Assembly (NCBI GenBank): GCA_019925095.2
Contig: CM034401.1
Location: 11,319,338 to 11,383,337, forward strand
Direction of reading: 5' to 3'
DNA length: 64,000 nt
DNA from: Dendrolimus kikuchii
Lineage: Eukaryota > Arthropoda > Insecta > Lepidoptera > Lasiocampidae
Shown: positions 40,784-53,489 of the stretch, piece by piece
Layout of the letters: each line of letters starts with the position of its first letter
Position numbering within the stretch: the stretch's first letter is position 1
Position numbers and translations under genes: made by a program
Notes under the pieces: model-generated
Told to the model about the DNA's origin: nothing
What the model saw: only the letters and a program-made list of their open reading frames with translations
Databases searched by the model: none

Positions 40784-43290
40784 TTACAAAATAATCTAGG
40801 TGTGTTGTTATTTATAAGAACATTTTTGATCGGTTAAAAGCTCGAAGCTCGGCTGCAGTACCCCATGAACGTTGCGTAAAATCGTGTTGAGTGGAGAATG
40901 TAATTTTAGGTGGGTAGGTAGAGCAAGTTCTGATTAAATCGTAAAAGAGATTGGTTCCTCGGCTGAGTACTTTATGGTTGACGTTATGTCGGCAATTTGG
41001 TGTCGTCTCGTTTCACCCCCCACGCCGGTTTGCCAATGACTCATACGGATTTAACCAAAAATATTAATCTATTCAATTGTTTTATATTTTAAATATTTAA
41101 ATTGCCCTCTTAAATTTAAACCTGATTTATATTTATATAACATTAGGTAAGTAATTGTAATGTAAAATTGTAAGTAATAAACGTGGTACTGAAAATCAGT
41201 GCTGTGTCGGACTTTGTTTCGGCACAACAAAATACTGAGTGCTGACCTCATTTCGCTAATAGAGGCACACAAATGTAATTTTTTTTTAATTTTTTGTTAT
41301 TATCTGTTTTATTGTTTTGTGTGTGTCGCACTTTAGAAATAAACGTTTTATTTCTTTCTTTTAATAATCATTTGGAAATAATGAATAATTTATTACTTTA
41401 CTGAAAAATTATTAGCCAAACGATGATAAAAGGACGAAAAAACCAAGAATAGGATAAGCAGGAAACACAAATGTGAAATTTCGATTTTTTTTACATTTAT
41501 TTAAACTTGCTTCTCATATTAAAATATTTTGTCATGCAATCTCGGTTAAGAGAAGTTATTACCTCTATATGATAAAACACATGCAAGTTTCAGGAAACGC
41601 TGGAAATGCTACTGACGTATTTATTAGGTCACGAGATAAGAGTTCGATTTCTACACGGCATAAATAATATAGTCTAGCTGTTCATTAGTTAAGGGAAAAC
41701 AATACAACGCTATGTTTAGTATATAATTTTTAAAGTTTACAAGAGAATGAGCCCAAATAAAACTTTAAAAAATTGGCATGAATAAAATAGATAATTGTAT
41801 AATCGTTACACATTTCTAGTATAAATATAAAAAGACACATCTAGAAAATAACATCCGTTCTGTAACAGTGCAACATATAATGTTAATTAGAAATGATTCT
41901 TTAAAAAGTCATGTTTTTATTACTCACCGTAATAAAAAAGTAATACCTACTACGATACATTCATATACGTTTCGTCCATATTTGTATCGGTTTGGTTAAT
42001 TCGACCCAGATTTAGTTCAAAATTCACATGGAAATGACGACATAACGGCAGGGCCCGTTTCTTTAATAAGTTCTTTAAGAATTGCGATCATACAACGCGG
42101 CAATAATCGACCAAATGACCAACTGATGTGAATCAATAATCCATCCAGTCATTAGACTGGACGCAAAAAGACGAGATGTAATCGTGAAATATCTCAATAT
42201 AGGTACTGCTTCTATTCCTCCAAACGTCACATTTATTTATTGTTCAAGGGTATTTATTTCTTCTAAATTTTGAATTTTGGTCTCATATACTCGTAGTCCT
42301 TCTTCAACCTATTAGTCTAAAAGTATGTTTTATTATACAAACCTATTAAAAAATATAAATGTATCACTATAAAGTAAAATGAATTCAGAAGGAAAATCGT
42401 GTGCATTCTAAAATTAGTGTCCGATAAAGTTTCCAACTCAAAATTTATTTGTGAAACAGAATTGAAAAAATCGAATTGCAATTTTCATACAGTACTACTG
42501 GATTGAGTAACGAAAAATTTAATTGGATATCGGTTTTCCTTTATTAATTTTATTTTTAAAGTTCTATAACTCATCCATTCAACTTTTAGAAAAAAAGTAC
42601 GGTATTGGAAGCTGCAACGTAGTTCATTTATTCTTTATCGGTTCCATTTTAATGCTTATACTATTCAACAAGACAAGACTCAGAAATCTGTAAGACTTGT
42701 GCTTTTACTGAAAAGAACAATATTCTACATTTTTTGTTAGAAGTTTTTTATTATATCTATATATAATATAAAAACGATTCACAAAAAAAACTGGCTTCAA
42801 GAGTCAGAGACTAAAAACCAAAAAATAAAATTTTCTACGACGTCTGAAGTCGGTGCCAAGTAAATCACAAAAATCAGTATATATAATACATTGTTACAAC
42901 AACAAAATATTGCAAAATACAGTAATTTTATGTTTTACATAGTGAATTCAAGATGTTGTAGAAAGTCTTACTTTTTCATTTTAGTTACTCTTTAAGGCGG
43001 TTTCTTTTTTGTTAGAAAATTTTATTTTACACATTATTACGTTTACACACGTTTTACACAATGTGTGGTATATCCCTAATAAGGTAACTTCTGAATTGAG
43101 GAAACGATAGCTTATGAAACAGAAGCGTATTTAGAAACCGTTGTTGAGTGCAGCACAAAGCTAAATTATATGCACTAATGAACCTCAAATTATGTCGTCA
43201 AATTTCACTAACAAACACGCCGTTACCATGGTAATGCAAACGAAGTTTCGCTAGACCATGCTGGCCAGTAAATAAATATATATTAGTTGG
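40784..43290. other. No gene recognised
   Basis: AT-rich. A dispersed repeat with gaagtcggtgccaagtaa lies at about 42840-42865 (compare 59925-59945). The remainder is unassigned. Confidence 0.45.
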
Positions 43291-43303
43291 TTCTGGCACT
43301 CAC

Positions 43304-43332
43304 CGGCCGCTGCCGCGACGAGACTCGTGCAT
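43304..43332 (-). other. Possible first coding exon of an unknown gene
   Basis: On the minus strand an ATG in good context (accaaaATGC) opens MHESRRGSG and is followed at once by a strong donor, CCG|GTGAGT. The sequence upstream of it is GC-richer and could be a 5' UTR. No downstream exon was found, so this rests on a splice-site pattern only. Confidence 0.2.
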
Positions 43333-43699
43333 TTTGGTTTACAAAACACCAACTCCTCAACGCGACCTTCGGCTGTGTTTCGCGACCCATTTTTTTCCGT
43401 TGTTTTAGAAGTCTGATTGATATAAGTACTTGACGGAAATTGTGTAATTAAAATTATTACACCCGTCGTTTGGCTTCACCAGGCAGCATTTTAGTTTGAA
43501 TTTCAACTTCGATCGTCGACGTTATAAATACGACGGATCTCATAACTGAATTTACGTGGTCATGTCGTTTAGCGTTATCGATTTCCATTGTACGCTATCC
43601 TAGTCCTAGTCGAGTCTACTACAGCACGTTATTGACCTCTATCACGTAGCTACTTGTTTTAGGATTCACTTAAACGTAACAAGATTTCAATACGTTCTG

Positions 43700-44275
43700 T
43701 ACTTTAGGAATTTTTGCTATATATTCGGAACCCACCCTGGGTTAATTTGGCTAATAGCAATAAAATTTATATGGAATTTAACAATTTTTTATTTATATCT
43801 TCGGAACCCAAGATTTGAGAGCAATGAAAATTTATATCAGACTTCTATAAAGCTACACTAAATCTAAAGCAAAAAGAATCATCAAAATTGGTTAAGAAAC
43901 AAAAAAGTTACATACGTCAATCACTACAACGTTTTCTACTTGATTTTAAGGAATTTCTGCTATATCTTTGGAATTCAAAGTCCAATACCAATGAAATTTG
44001 TATGGAACTATTCTGAAGCTATACTGAATCGAAAGAAAAATCATGACCAAAATCGGTTCAGAAACAAAAAAAATAAGGCTGAAAAACTACAAACATTTCT
44101 TATTTCTTCCTGATTTCAAGGATTTTTTTGATATATCTTCGGAACTCAAAGAGCAATAACAATAAAATTTGTATTGGACTATTTTGAGGCTTCGTTGAAT
44201 CCAACGCAAAAAGAACCATGAAAATCGTTTCAGAAACAACAAAGTTATGGCTGAGGACACTCATAAAAAATACAA
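43700..44275. repeat. Degenerate tandem repeat, period about 170 bp
   Basis: At least three diverged units share aaggaatttttgctatatct, tcggaactcaaag, caatgaaatttgtatggaac, aaagcaaaaagaatcatgaa and aatcggttcagaaac. Unit starts are near 43789, 43949 and 44118, with a part unit before. It abuts a Helitron at 44280. Confidence 0.75.
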
Positions 44276-44279
44276 AAAA

Positions 44280-44813
44280 CTAGAGTTTACCCCGCGGCTG
44301 CGCCGTGGGACAACCTTTTTCAAAGAGGTTATATCACAGAGGTTAAATCGACGAAATATCGACCAATTCGACCAAATCGACGATATATCGACCAAATCGA
44401 CCGATTCGATGAAATTGATTAATTTGTCGAAATCGGCCAAATGGACCAAATCAGCCAAAACTGACCAAAAAACCTATCCTTCTTTCTGGGATAAGGTTTA
44501 TATAAATCTATCCCAAAACTTATCCCATTATCCGGGATGAAAAGTATCCCTTGTCCACCCTCGGTATTAAAATTACATATATATTGATATTCAGCCAAAT
44601 CGATCCAGTAGTCTTTCCATAAAAGCATAACAAACAATCAGACAAATATATTTTTATCTCGGAAACTATCCCATTTTTCGGGATAAAAAGTTCCTATGTT
44701 CATCCTCGGCATGAAATGTACATATACCTATATATATCAGTCAGTCAGTCGATCGGTCCAAAACGGAACAGACAGACAGAGTTACTTTCAAATTTATAAT
44801 ATTAAATAAGGAT
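44280..44813 (-). mobile_element. Helitron family A, copy 4
   Basis: Left end A|CTAGAGTTTACCCCGCGGC, right end TATTAAATAAGGA, the inverse of the TCCTTATTTAATA start. 534 bp. Its minisatellite core (44342-44470) is built of CGACCAAAT-like units rather than GGACAAATC. Confidence 0.88.
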
Positions 44814-44889
44814 TACACGACGTATTGAGAAGCTCTGAAGTCGGTTAAAAAGATGCCGATCTTAATTAAAACTATATTTTTTCATTGGT

Positions 44890-45010
44890 CAACAAGCTAT
44901 GGTAGTGTAGAGGCTAAGACAGCAGTGTGTCTTATTCCAGCGATTTGCATTTGAATCCTGGCCGGGGAGAATACAGCCGATTTATCCGCTGTCGATTTAG
45001 CCGAATACAA
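44890..45010 (+). repeat. Possible tRNA-derived SINE head
   Basis: ggtagtgtagaggctaagac resembles an A box and gcatttgaatcctggccggg a B box. Diverged and short. Confidence 0.4.
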
Positions 45011-45307
45011 AGATTTGCCGTGAAGTCAATATACATTTCTCTAAAGTTTATATCTTGAGAAATGTGAACTTTCCAGTCAAATATGGCCTTTTGAGCTATC
45101 ACAAAGCCTCCGTTGATTAGCGTCAGTTGAACACCTACAATTCGACTGATCTATAAGGCCATGCGCTATACGAACACTTTAATACATCAGACGAAGCTGT
45201 ATGGACTTTGAAGTTGCTTGCCTGGTACTGTGGCGAATGGTAGGTACTGCTCTTTTTATTCCTTATATTCTCACATATTGTGTTTATAATCTAAGGTTTA
45301 TCTTTAC

Positions 45308-45556
45308 ATAGTATAAAATAAAGTCACTTTACGCGTCGGTCTATCTGTCTATACCCACTAAGTCCTCCTAAACCACGCAACTGATTTTTAAGCGGTTTTC
45401 ACCATCAGTTGATATTTTTTCAAGGAAGGTTTATGTATATACTAACTTTTTCAGTAGCTTCGCTCGCAATATAAAAGCCTTATTAAGTTTTTATGTAATT
45501 AAAATAGAGCTATCTATTAGGGTTTGACCGGCGGCGTAGCCACAGAGAAATATCTA
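45308..45556 (+). mobile_element. Small Helitron-like element
   Basis: Starts near tagtataaaataaagtcact and ends gaccggcggcgtagccacag then agaaatatCTAG|T. The hairpin is partly decayed. Confidence 0.6.
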
Positions 45557-47559
45557 GTATAAATATAAGGTAACGCTATAAACGCTAACAATGGAAGCAA
45601 CATAGTTACAAAACCTAACTGCCCAAAGCAAGCGCATATAATATGTTGTGAATTTTCTTTGCCTTTCAAAAACATACTAAAATGGGTACACAACTGAGTC
45701 AGTAGATTTTCAGTTTTATTTAAAAAAAAAACCTACACATTTTTTTTTTAATATATGAAACTTCCACGAATGATAGTGCGCACATTATCTCCAAAGTTGT
45801 ATGATATATGTATATAAGAGCCGTGGCTGTAAGCTGCAGTGTTTAGTGCAGGACAAATGGCCCAGTACAGGTCACTTGGCGCGTGCACTAAAAACGTACT
45901 CAGATAAAACAGGTGGCTGAAATATAGGTCCGCATTGGCGGAACGTATCCGATGCAGATGTTCTCCAACTTTTACACTTAATGGTCTGAATACACTTAGT
46001 TTTGTTATGTAATGCCAGCTTATACCTACGTGTGTCATATATTGTGTAAACCATGCCTTTTATTAACGAAATTTTGATTAAGGACTAGCTGACCTGACAG
46101 ATGTTGTCCTTTCTGAATCTGAAATATTCCTTGGGAATTTGTGAAAAACTATTCGTAATGTATAAACGGTTTTTGATAATGACTGACTGATCATTGTATT
46201 AACGACTCTGACTATGTATATTCAATTCGAGAAGGAAAACATTCAGCAGTCATTGGAAAATTATACACAACATAACAGAAACAGATATATGTCATTTTTA
46301 TAGTCAGTGATCGAGAACGCATATAAACATTATGATATTTGCAGTTTATCTTGAATTTTCCAACCTTTACGGTAAATTGCAAAAAACATATTTAAAAACT
46401 CTCCTATTATATTAATTAGGTTTTTAGCATAGAGTACATGCTAAAAACCTAATTCGGTTTACTAAGAACAACAATTTAAAACAATTTTTCCAAGTCCCAA
46501 GCCCACCTCCTTTTGAATTTTCTACATGTTTAAAAGGTATATTTTTCGGCGTAAACTAGTGGTTAATGTTAAATAACTATTAATTAACATTAACATAAAG
46601 TAGGTACACAAAATGACACTGCGAAAGCGTACAATAAAGAAAAAGGCGGACAAAAACGTAGTGCATATGCCATTGCAAAGTTAAAGTATCAAGACGTGTC
46701 ACCGAATAAGGCTGTTGTCTGAAAAACCTAGTTGCACACATAGCGGAGACGCGTAAGTTCTAGCGGGGTTATTGACCGTGGACCGGTCTGACGCGTGATC
46801 ACCGACTTTTCCACAACACACCACCAAACTAATAAACACACAAAACAGATTTTGCAATTGTTGTTGTCCATTCATTAATCATTGGCCACCCAAGGTTTCG
46901 CACATCAATCGGGAAAGCTTTATTTCAAGATAGTAGGTGCCTATCGCGTTTATAAAAGATAATATGAAGGATTATCTAATAAAATATTATAAAATTGTAA
47001 AGACATGTTTGTATATTGATGGTAGTTAAAAAAACTACCAGCTATACACATTACAATTATGTTCAGCTAAAAAAAGGCCGAAATGTTTGCAGGCCTGATT
47101 TTTGATAATGTCATCGTAAAGAGCCTGCATCAAATCATATTGTATATATAACTTATATCATCGTCCACTCTAGCGGTTATGTCGAACGTAACAAAAAGAG
47201 AAATTACCGCTCCTTTACAAATTCTGCATTAGTTTTTCGTTTAGATAGATTGATAGAAAACACTTTATTTTTCAGTTCAGCATATACATAGAAAATATGT
47301 CAATTGTCTTAAACTTTTAATGCTATATAAATGCTTACGGCATTTATATTTTTAGTGAACGACAAAAACGAATAATATGTGAATTTTTATTTTTATTGTG
47401 AATAACAATGAATATGAAAATTACCTATATACCTTTCCTTAAAGAACTATGCCTAAATTATCTATATTCAATTATTTAACTATTATGTTATTATAATTAT
47501 GATTACTGTTTATCAGTAAAATGTATCGAATGGGTATTTATCCTAATTATTATTATCAT
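45557..47559. other. No gene recognised
   Basis: Includes an inverted Helitron end (actagctgacctgacagatg) at 46085 and the minus frames at 45748-46054, which have no known motif. A CpG-rich patch lies at about 46620-46800. Confidence 0.45.
46414..46454. repeat. Perfect 17-bp inverted repeat, 7-nt loop
   Basis: Arms aattaggtttttagcat (46414-46430) and its exact inverse (46438-46454). Confidence 0.95.
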
Positions 47560-47571
47560 ATATGTAAATAT

Positions 47572-47637
47572 CTCTGTTGTACGTGCCTACCCCGCAAGGG
47601 AACTGGCGTGAAGTTATGTATGTATGTATGTATGTAC
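47572..47637 (+). mobile_element. LINE (RTE-like?) copy 5, 66 bp, 12-bp TSD
   Basis: TSD atatgtaaatat at 47560-47571 and 47638-47649. The insert holds only the last codons (through PARELA) and the TATG tail. Confidence 0.88.
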
Positions 47638-47649
47638 ATATGTAAATAT

Positions 47650-48480
47650 ATATCTTAATTTAGAATGTATTTTAAAAATCTAGGAAGCACTACCCACGTC
47701 ACCAGTTTAATTTAGAATATCTAAACTAGATAAATAGATAAGGCCGCCCGCGCCTGTTGTTCTGCCTAAAAATATTGCAATTAATATATGGTGTCTTTTA
47801 TTTTGGTGAGCAATAAAATGTTATCGAAAATTTCACATATTTATAATACATAAATATATTGTTAAAACTCACAACTAGAATGGCACAATCAAATTTTGTC
47901 GTCCGGGACAAAATCCGTTCTCCTCCCCCTAAGGAGGGCTCTGCTTTGATACGTTGTTGTTAACTAGTTTCAAATGTTATAACTTACATCAAATATCTTA
48001 ATATATTAGACACAATGATCACCCGACGCCTACGTCCCATTCATCACTTCGTCAAAAGCGTAGGCAGATCTGCATTGTGAAACACACCTACAGTTTCTGA
48101 GTGACAATCCATAAATTAGAATTTCTATTTAAGTTAACAATCCTTAATTTTATAAATTTAATGATATGTTAACTTTATAAGTATTCTTTATTATTTAAAT
48201 CTCTACTTCCAATAGTGGCTATAATCTAATTTGTTCACAATTTTCCACCTCATAGTTCAAAAATTACAAAAGTGCGGACGCTATTTTTACAACTTTCGTA
48301 CGTAATAACTTCACCACCTATTAAAATTAATTAAAGAATATTATTATATTTTTTTTAAATTTAAGTTATACCGCATTCTGATTTGTGGGTGTGGAATCCG
48401 TATGCTCGGTATACACGGAACCAAAATTTACCCAGCATCCATTTTTCTATAAGAGTTTCCTTATTCGCTCTCCCGCGCTC
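47650..48480. other. No gene recognised
   Basis: AT-rich, nothing identified. Confidence 0.5.
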
Positions 48481-48482
48481 CC

Positions 48483-48559
48483 GCCCCCCCCCCTCTCTCT
48501 CCTCTCTCTCTCTCTCCTCTCCCTCTCTCTCTCTCTGTCTCTGTCTCTCTCTCTCTCTA
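48483..48559. repeat. C-run and CT microsatellite
   Basis: C-rich run then interrupted (CT)n. It gives the serine/leucine-rich and arginine/glutamate-rich open frames on either strand, which are not genes. Confidence 0.95.
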
Positions 48560-48743
48560 GCGCACGGGACTGGCACACCGAGGGGGTCAGGAAACGCTCA
48601 TCGAAGTATAGGCCTTCGTAAGCTTTCAGTACCGCGTATACCGAGCGTACTGATTCCGCACCGCTGCTGCATCGATAAATCAGAAAGGTCCAAAGATACG
48701 ATGAGTGAAGTATCGTTGCTAAAAAAAATCAATCTCAGTTAGG

Positions 48744-48985
48744 TTGCGCGCAAACGGGTCACCGACCACAACCACTGGCTATCGCACGCCAATACCGCTT
48801 TTGCGGCAGCGGCGGTGGTATGGCTCGTAGGGACTGCAAGTGGCCAGTCGCGGCCAGTGCTGTAATGCGTGGTTGCCACCAGCCACACGTTTGCGACGAG
48901 TCCCAACAAAATTTAGAAAAAGGTGTCAAACGCTTGTCGCTAGCTACTGGTGGCTGTAGTCGGCGGCTTGTTTGCGCGCAGTCTT
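48744..48985. mobile_element. GC-rich MITE with about 40-bp inverted repeats
   Basis: Left ttgcgcgcaaacgggtcacc, gaccacaaccactggctatc is the imperfect inverse of right ctactggtggctgtagtcgg, cggcttgtttgcgcgcag. The interior is GC-rich (gcggcagcggcggtggtatg). No TSD could be fixed. Confidence 0.65.
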
Positions 48986-50561
48986 ACATGTATGACGGCC
49001 ACTAATCACCACCTAATCATATTTTTTCCACTTTCGCTATACTATTGTATGGCAGTATAAAATACACCTCTCCGCTAAGAAATTACAATTAAGTTAGTTC
49101 TAAAATTTTCTGAGAAGAATGACTGTTTTACAAAAAAGGCGGAAAGACGTACGGACGTTATGGTTGTAGATATGTATAATTTTCTGTATTTGCCAAAATG
49201 GCTACGGAACCTTAAAGACTTTTTATTTACATTTACATAAGTGATATGACACTAGACACTAATATGAAACACTTGCGTGTCATTTATCAGTCACTAGTGA
49301 AAATTGGAAACACTTTCGAAATAAACACACCTGTTAATTTTCCAGTGAGGGTCACTGGCCAATGCACGCGGATCGCCGCTTGTTACAGTTCCGTAGTCAC
49401 CCTTTATAAATTTATTAAATTCGCAGCTCCAATTACTTCCAATGGGTGTTCTGGCCAATTCTTATTAAACATCTGCTATTTAAGCAAATAGCACAATTTC
49501 ACACAATTACTACTCAATATTCAATTTCAAAAACCTGGTAAATTAATTCGTGTTTTATTTAATGTGGTTCCGAATCTTGGCTGAGAAACATACATAGTAA
49601 TCTAATACATAAACAGTTGTACGAATTTGCTGATCTAATGTGCATATTGTTACAATAGCGGAGCGGACAGTTAACTCAATTGCAATACTTTTTATAAACT
49701 TAGTGGCAGTCTCATAGAATTTGCACGGGCATATGTACTTATGACGTCATAAGTAAGTACAAGTAAAAGTAATTAAAATTATTTCGATGTTTAGCATATC
49801 TATTACCACGTGTTAAAGGTAGTATAGGTACTTACTACCTTAAGTTAAGTTTCAACACGGTGTAGGCACCGTGATGAAACTTATAAATCATCATAACTGA
49901 TCTTTGAGACCCTCAATCCGCCTTGAAATGATTTATTGAATTTTAATTGATTGACATTTATTCATTCTTTTACCTTAAAATTGGTAGAAAATTGATATAA
50001 CTTATATGGAGTTTGTCAAATGTTAACCAGCAGAAAGACGGATGAACTGTTTCAAGAAAATCTACCATATACATATGCAAATAAAAGAAGGGACATAGGT
50101 ATTTTATAAGGATTGTATCTTTGCCAAAATGGTTGCAGAACTCTAAAAACATTTAATATTTAATTAACATAAAATTAAGGATAACGATTAAGGTCAAGGT
50201 TATGCGTTGGCTGTAAAGCGCCATCATTTATAATAAATACTGTTTACATAATAATCATACATAAAACATCAGATTCAACCTACATACTATAATCAAACAA
50301 CTTGTACTGTAGATGAAAAAATAGGCGAAAAATAACTAAATACAAATTTTGTGTTTGTTAGTACTTTAATTGTTAAAACACTTTACATCAAAAGGTTTTT
50401 GCTAGACGATACAATAATTGTGTTAGTTTTGTCGTTTAATCTATTTGGTTGTCTCGTTATCCACATATTCCGCTGGATATATTATGGTGGTTTCACTCGT
50501 ATCTATATACTGTGGAAACTATCCCATTTTTCAAAATAAAACCTATCCCGTAGTAATTATA
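48986..50561. other. No gene recognised
   Basis: AT-rich. Two short copies of a gccaaaatggctacggaacc-type repeat end are at about 49190 and 50115, and a SINE tail fragment is at about 49635. Confidence 0.45.
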
Positions 50562-50794
50562 TCTATACTAATATTATAAAGCTGAAGAGTTTGTTTGTTT
50601 AAACGCGCTAATCTCAGGAACCGCTGGTCCGATTTGAAAAATTCTTTCAGTGTTGAATAGTACATTTATTGAAGAAGGCTATAGGTTATATAACACGCTA
50701 AGACGAATAGGAGCGGAGCACCAATGAAGAATGTTTCAAAATCGGGTGGTTTTGAAAACTACTTCCACGCGGACGACGTCGCGGGCACAGCTAG
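50562..50794 (+). mobile_element. Helitron family B, copy 2 (full length)
   Basis: Starts TCTATACTAATATTATAAAG and ends gcggacgacgtcgcgggcac then agCTAG|T. 233 bp. Best reference copy for the family. Confidence 0.88.
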
Positions 50795-50895
50795 TGTATT
50801 ATAAATAAACATATGCTAATATTCAGGATGATTCATCTTCGCTCAAATAAACTTTGAAATTCATATCCTGTGTTCACCCTCTCGGAAGTTTATAA

Positions 50896-51028
50896 TCTAT
50901 ACTATTATTATAAAGCTGAAGAGTTTGTTTGTTTGTTTAAACGCGCTAATCTCAGGAACCGCTGGTCCGATTTAAAAATTCTTTCAGTGTTGAATAGTAC
51001 ATTTATCGAGGAAGGCTATAGGCTATAT
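50896..51028 (+). mobile_element. Helitron family B, copy 3 (3'-truncated)
   Basis: Starts TCTATACTATTATTATAAAG and breaks off after gaggaaggctataggctata. No 3' hairpin or CTAG end. Confidence 0.8.
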
Positions 51029-51452
51029 TATATTTTTTTTAAATTAAGAATCCTTACTAAAAGTCCAATAATGTAACAACCCAAGGTGTAAAAAAATGAC
51101 CCGAAAAAATCCTTACACGGCGTGCGCTGCGAAAACTATTTATTATAGAACAAAACAATGTACTACCACTTTGCAGAACATATAATTGTCTACAAAAAAT
51201 ATCGCGTAACCATATGTCTAACTATTGTAGTTATCTCACAATAAGTGTTTTCTTTTATTTTTTTAAATAACTAAAATTCCGTCGCTTCAAAACTCTTTAT
51301 TTTGTACCTTGGTATTAATTCTTATCAAAATAAATTACTCCATATTCAAGACGAATTCAATACCTTTCTAGAACTTTTTGAATTATTCAATTCGGACGTT
51401 TCATTCAAAAGATATCGCTATATTTAAAATGTAAGTATTAGTGTTGTAGCCA

Positions 51453-51650
51453 AATATACTAATTTATTGTCTGATTGAACGCGCTAATCTCAGGAACTAC
51501 TGGTCTGATTTGAAAAATTCTTTCAGTGTTGGATAGCCCATTTATCGAGATATCTATATATCACGCTAAGACCAAAGCACTGAAGAATGTTTCAAAATCG
51601 GAGGGTTTTGAAAGCAAATTCCACGCGGACGACGTCGCGGGCACAGCTAG
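51453..51650 (+). mobile_element. Helitron family B, copy 4
   Basis: A shortened 5' part (atatactaatttattgtctg) then gcgctaatctcaggaactac through gacgacgtcgcgggcacag then CTAG|T. The 3' end lies directly against a family D element. Confidence 0.8.
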
Positions 51651-51964
51651 TAATATTATAAAGTTCTAAAAATGCCATGTCTGCACATTGAAGCAATTTA
51701 AAAAAACATCTGGAATAGACTATATAAACGATGGAGAACACGGTATAATAAAATGTGTAATATTGTTTAACCCGAGAATCCCGCGGGAATTTTCCTGGGA
51801 GCGGTTTGAAGTTGTTCGGATGCTTAAAATTAACTTGTGCCGACACAGTTTCCACTAAAACGATGGCTTACACTCTTTTTTAAAATGTTCCGATACTTTG
51901 TGTCCCGGGAATCCTGGAAGCTGGGAAGCTAGGAAGCGTGGACGAAGTCGCGGTCATATCCTAG
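51651..51964 (+). mobile_element. Helitron family D, copy 1
   Basis: Contains acattgaagcaatttaaaaa, ggaatagactatataaacga, cccgcgggaattttcctggg, and ends gtggacgaagtcgcggtcat then atcCTAG|T. Similar to 62840-63460. Confidence 0.65.
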
Positions 51965-53489
51965 TACGTAATATAAATATAATTTTCATTAGGTATAATC
52001 TGTTTATTCTCGAGGCAAGAAGACAAGGTGAATTAGAAGCAAATAAACGTTTAAACTAATTTACTTTCCTATTTAAATATTAATATAGATTCAAAGCGTC
52101 AAAGCATTAGCTTTAATATTAAATAACAGCATAAAAGAACAATGACAGTACTACAGTTCTTTTATACATTCTTCAGCTCCAGGGGTAGAAATTTTAAAGT
52201 AGTAAGTCATCGCCTATCAATTTTATGTGGCAGTAGATCATAATAACTCAGACCTTTTTGAAATGAAACTTCTATATAAACGAGGGGTCTTAGGATTTTT
52301 CTGTCACGAAAAAGCGTTACGGCCGCGTGAAGGAGCGGCATAAATTTAGACTAGACGTGGTGAGAGGCAGCATAATTTTAGAGTATACTATGGGTACGTT
52401 TTTTGGTTCCGGATCGAAATCAGTTTAAAATATGTTTAAATAAAAAATGCATTCATTAAAATGTAACTAACCTAACCAAATCATAATTTGCAGTAAACCT
52501 GCAAAAAACCGTAATGTGTTTTCGATTGTTAATGTACTTGTCCAATTTCAAAACCTGCCCGTAAAACTTCAAGTTAAAATTTTGGTGCGATTCGTTTTGC
52601 CACTTGTCCGTTGCCATTCGTTTTTCAACTTGTCCGTTGAAGTTGCACTTCTACTATGTGTCCCAGCACACATTTCGATTTTTTATTTCCGTTTCTCACA
52701 ATATTAATACTGATGGTATAGGTTTCTCCTTAAATGCATTTATATAGTATAATGCATTCATGTAAAAAAAATGTACAGGGACACTCACCAGTCAATGTCA
52801 CATTACACTCGGGTGGAAAAAAAAAATTGTGTGCAAAAAGCGCCTCTCATTCGATTATGACTACTCCCTCACCCCTTCTCTCTTCTCTTTTAATATAAAA
52901 AAAACTATACTTTAGCATTATATATACAAAACTATGTTTAATGTGTCTGTCAATTTTTATATCGCTAGCCTATGGGATAAACAATTTTGACACATTTGAG
53001 TGAAACCATAGGGATTCGTTTAACTGTAAATATCGTAATTTTAAATTTTATAAGCAAATAATATTTCGTATCCTTCATTTATTGTTATTGAAAAATAAAC
53101 CTTGATTTATTCCCAGCAGTATTGTTGTTTGGCACACCTATTCATCTGCGATCTACATCGGATTTGCAATCTGCGTTGATTGCGGATACGGAAACGGAGG
53201 TACCGCGCAATCCCCAAGATATCTAATTACTTATCGGATATAATTGGATTCCCGGTACAAGTCGAATAGTTTAATTTATACACAGGCCCACTAGCACACC
53301 ATTTATCCAACCCATATCTGTATCCTTTGGTCGATTAGATTATCATGATCACGCTAATTTGGACGGAATATTTAGCGGGTCTTTTACAACGGCAACGGAA
53401 ATGTAATCAGCCTGTTTCGTACGTACATTATTCTTAAACATGGCTTGGTACGGTTTTTGTATCTAGCCAATGACAAATATATGTGCATA
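51965..53489. other. No gene recognised
   Basis: AT-rich. The frame at 52516-52707 has no known motif. Confidence 0.5.

Noticed and set aside
48361..48742. Serine/leucine-rich and arginine/glutamate-rich frames
   Set aside because: They are produced by a (CT)n microsatellite.
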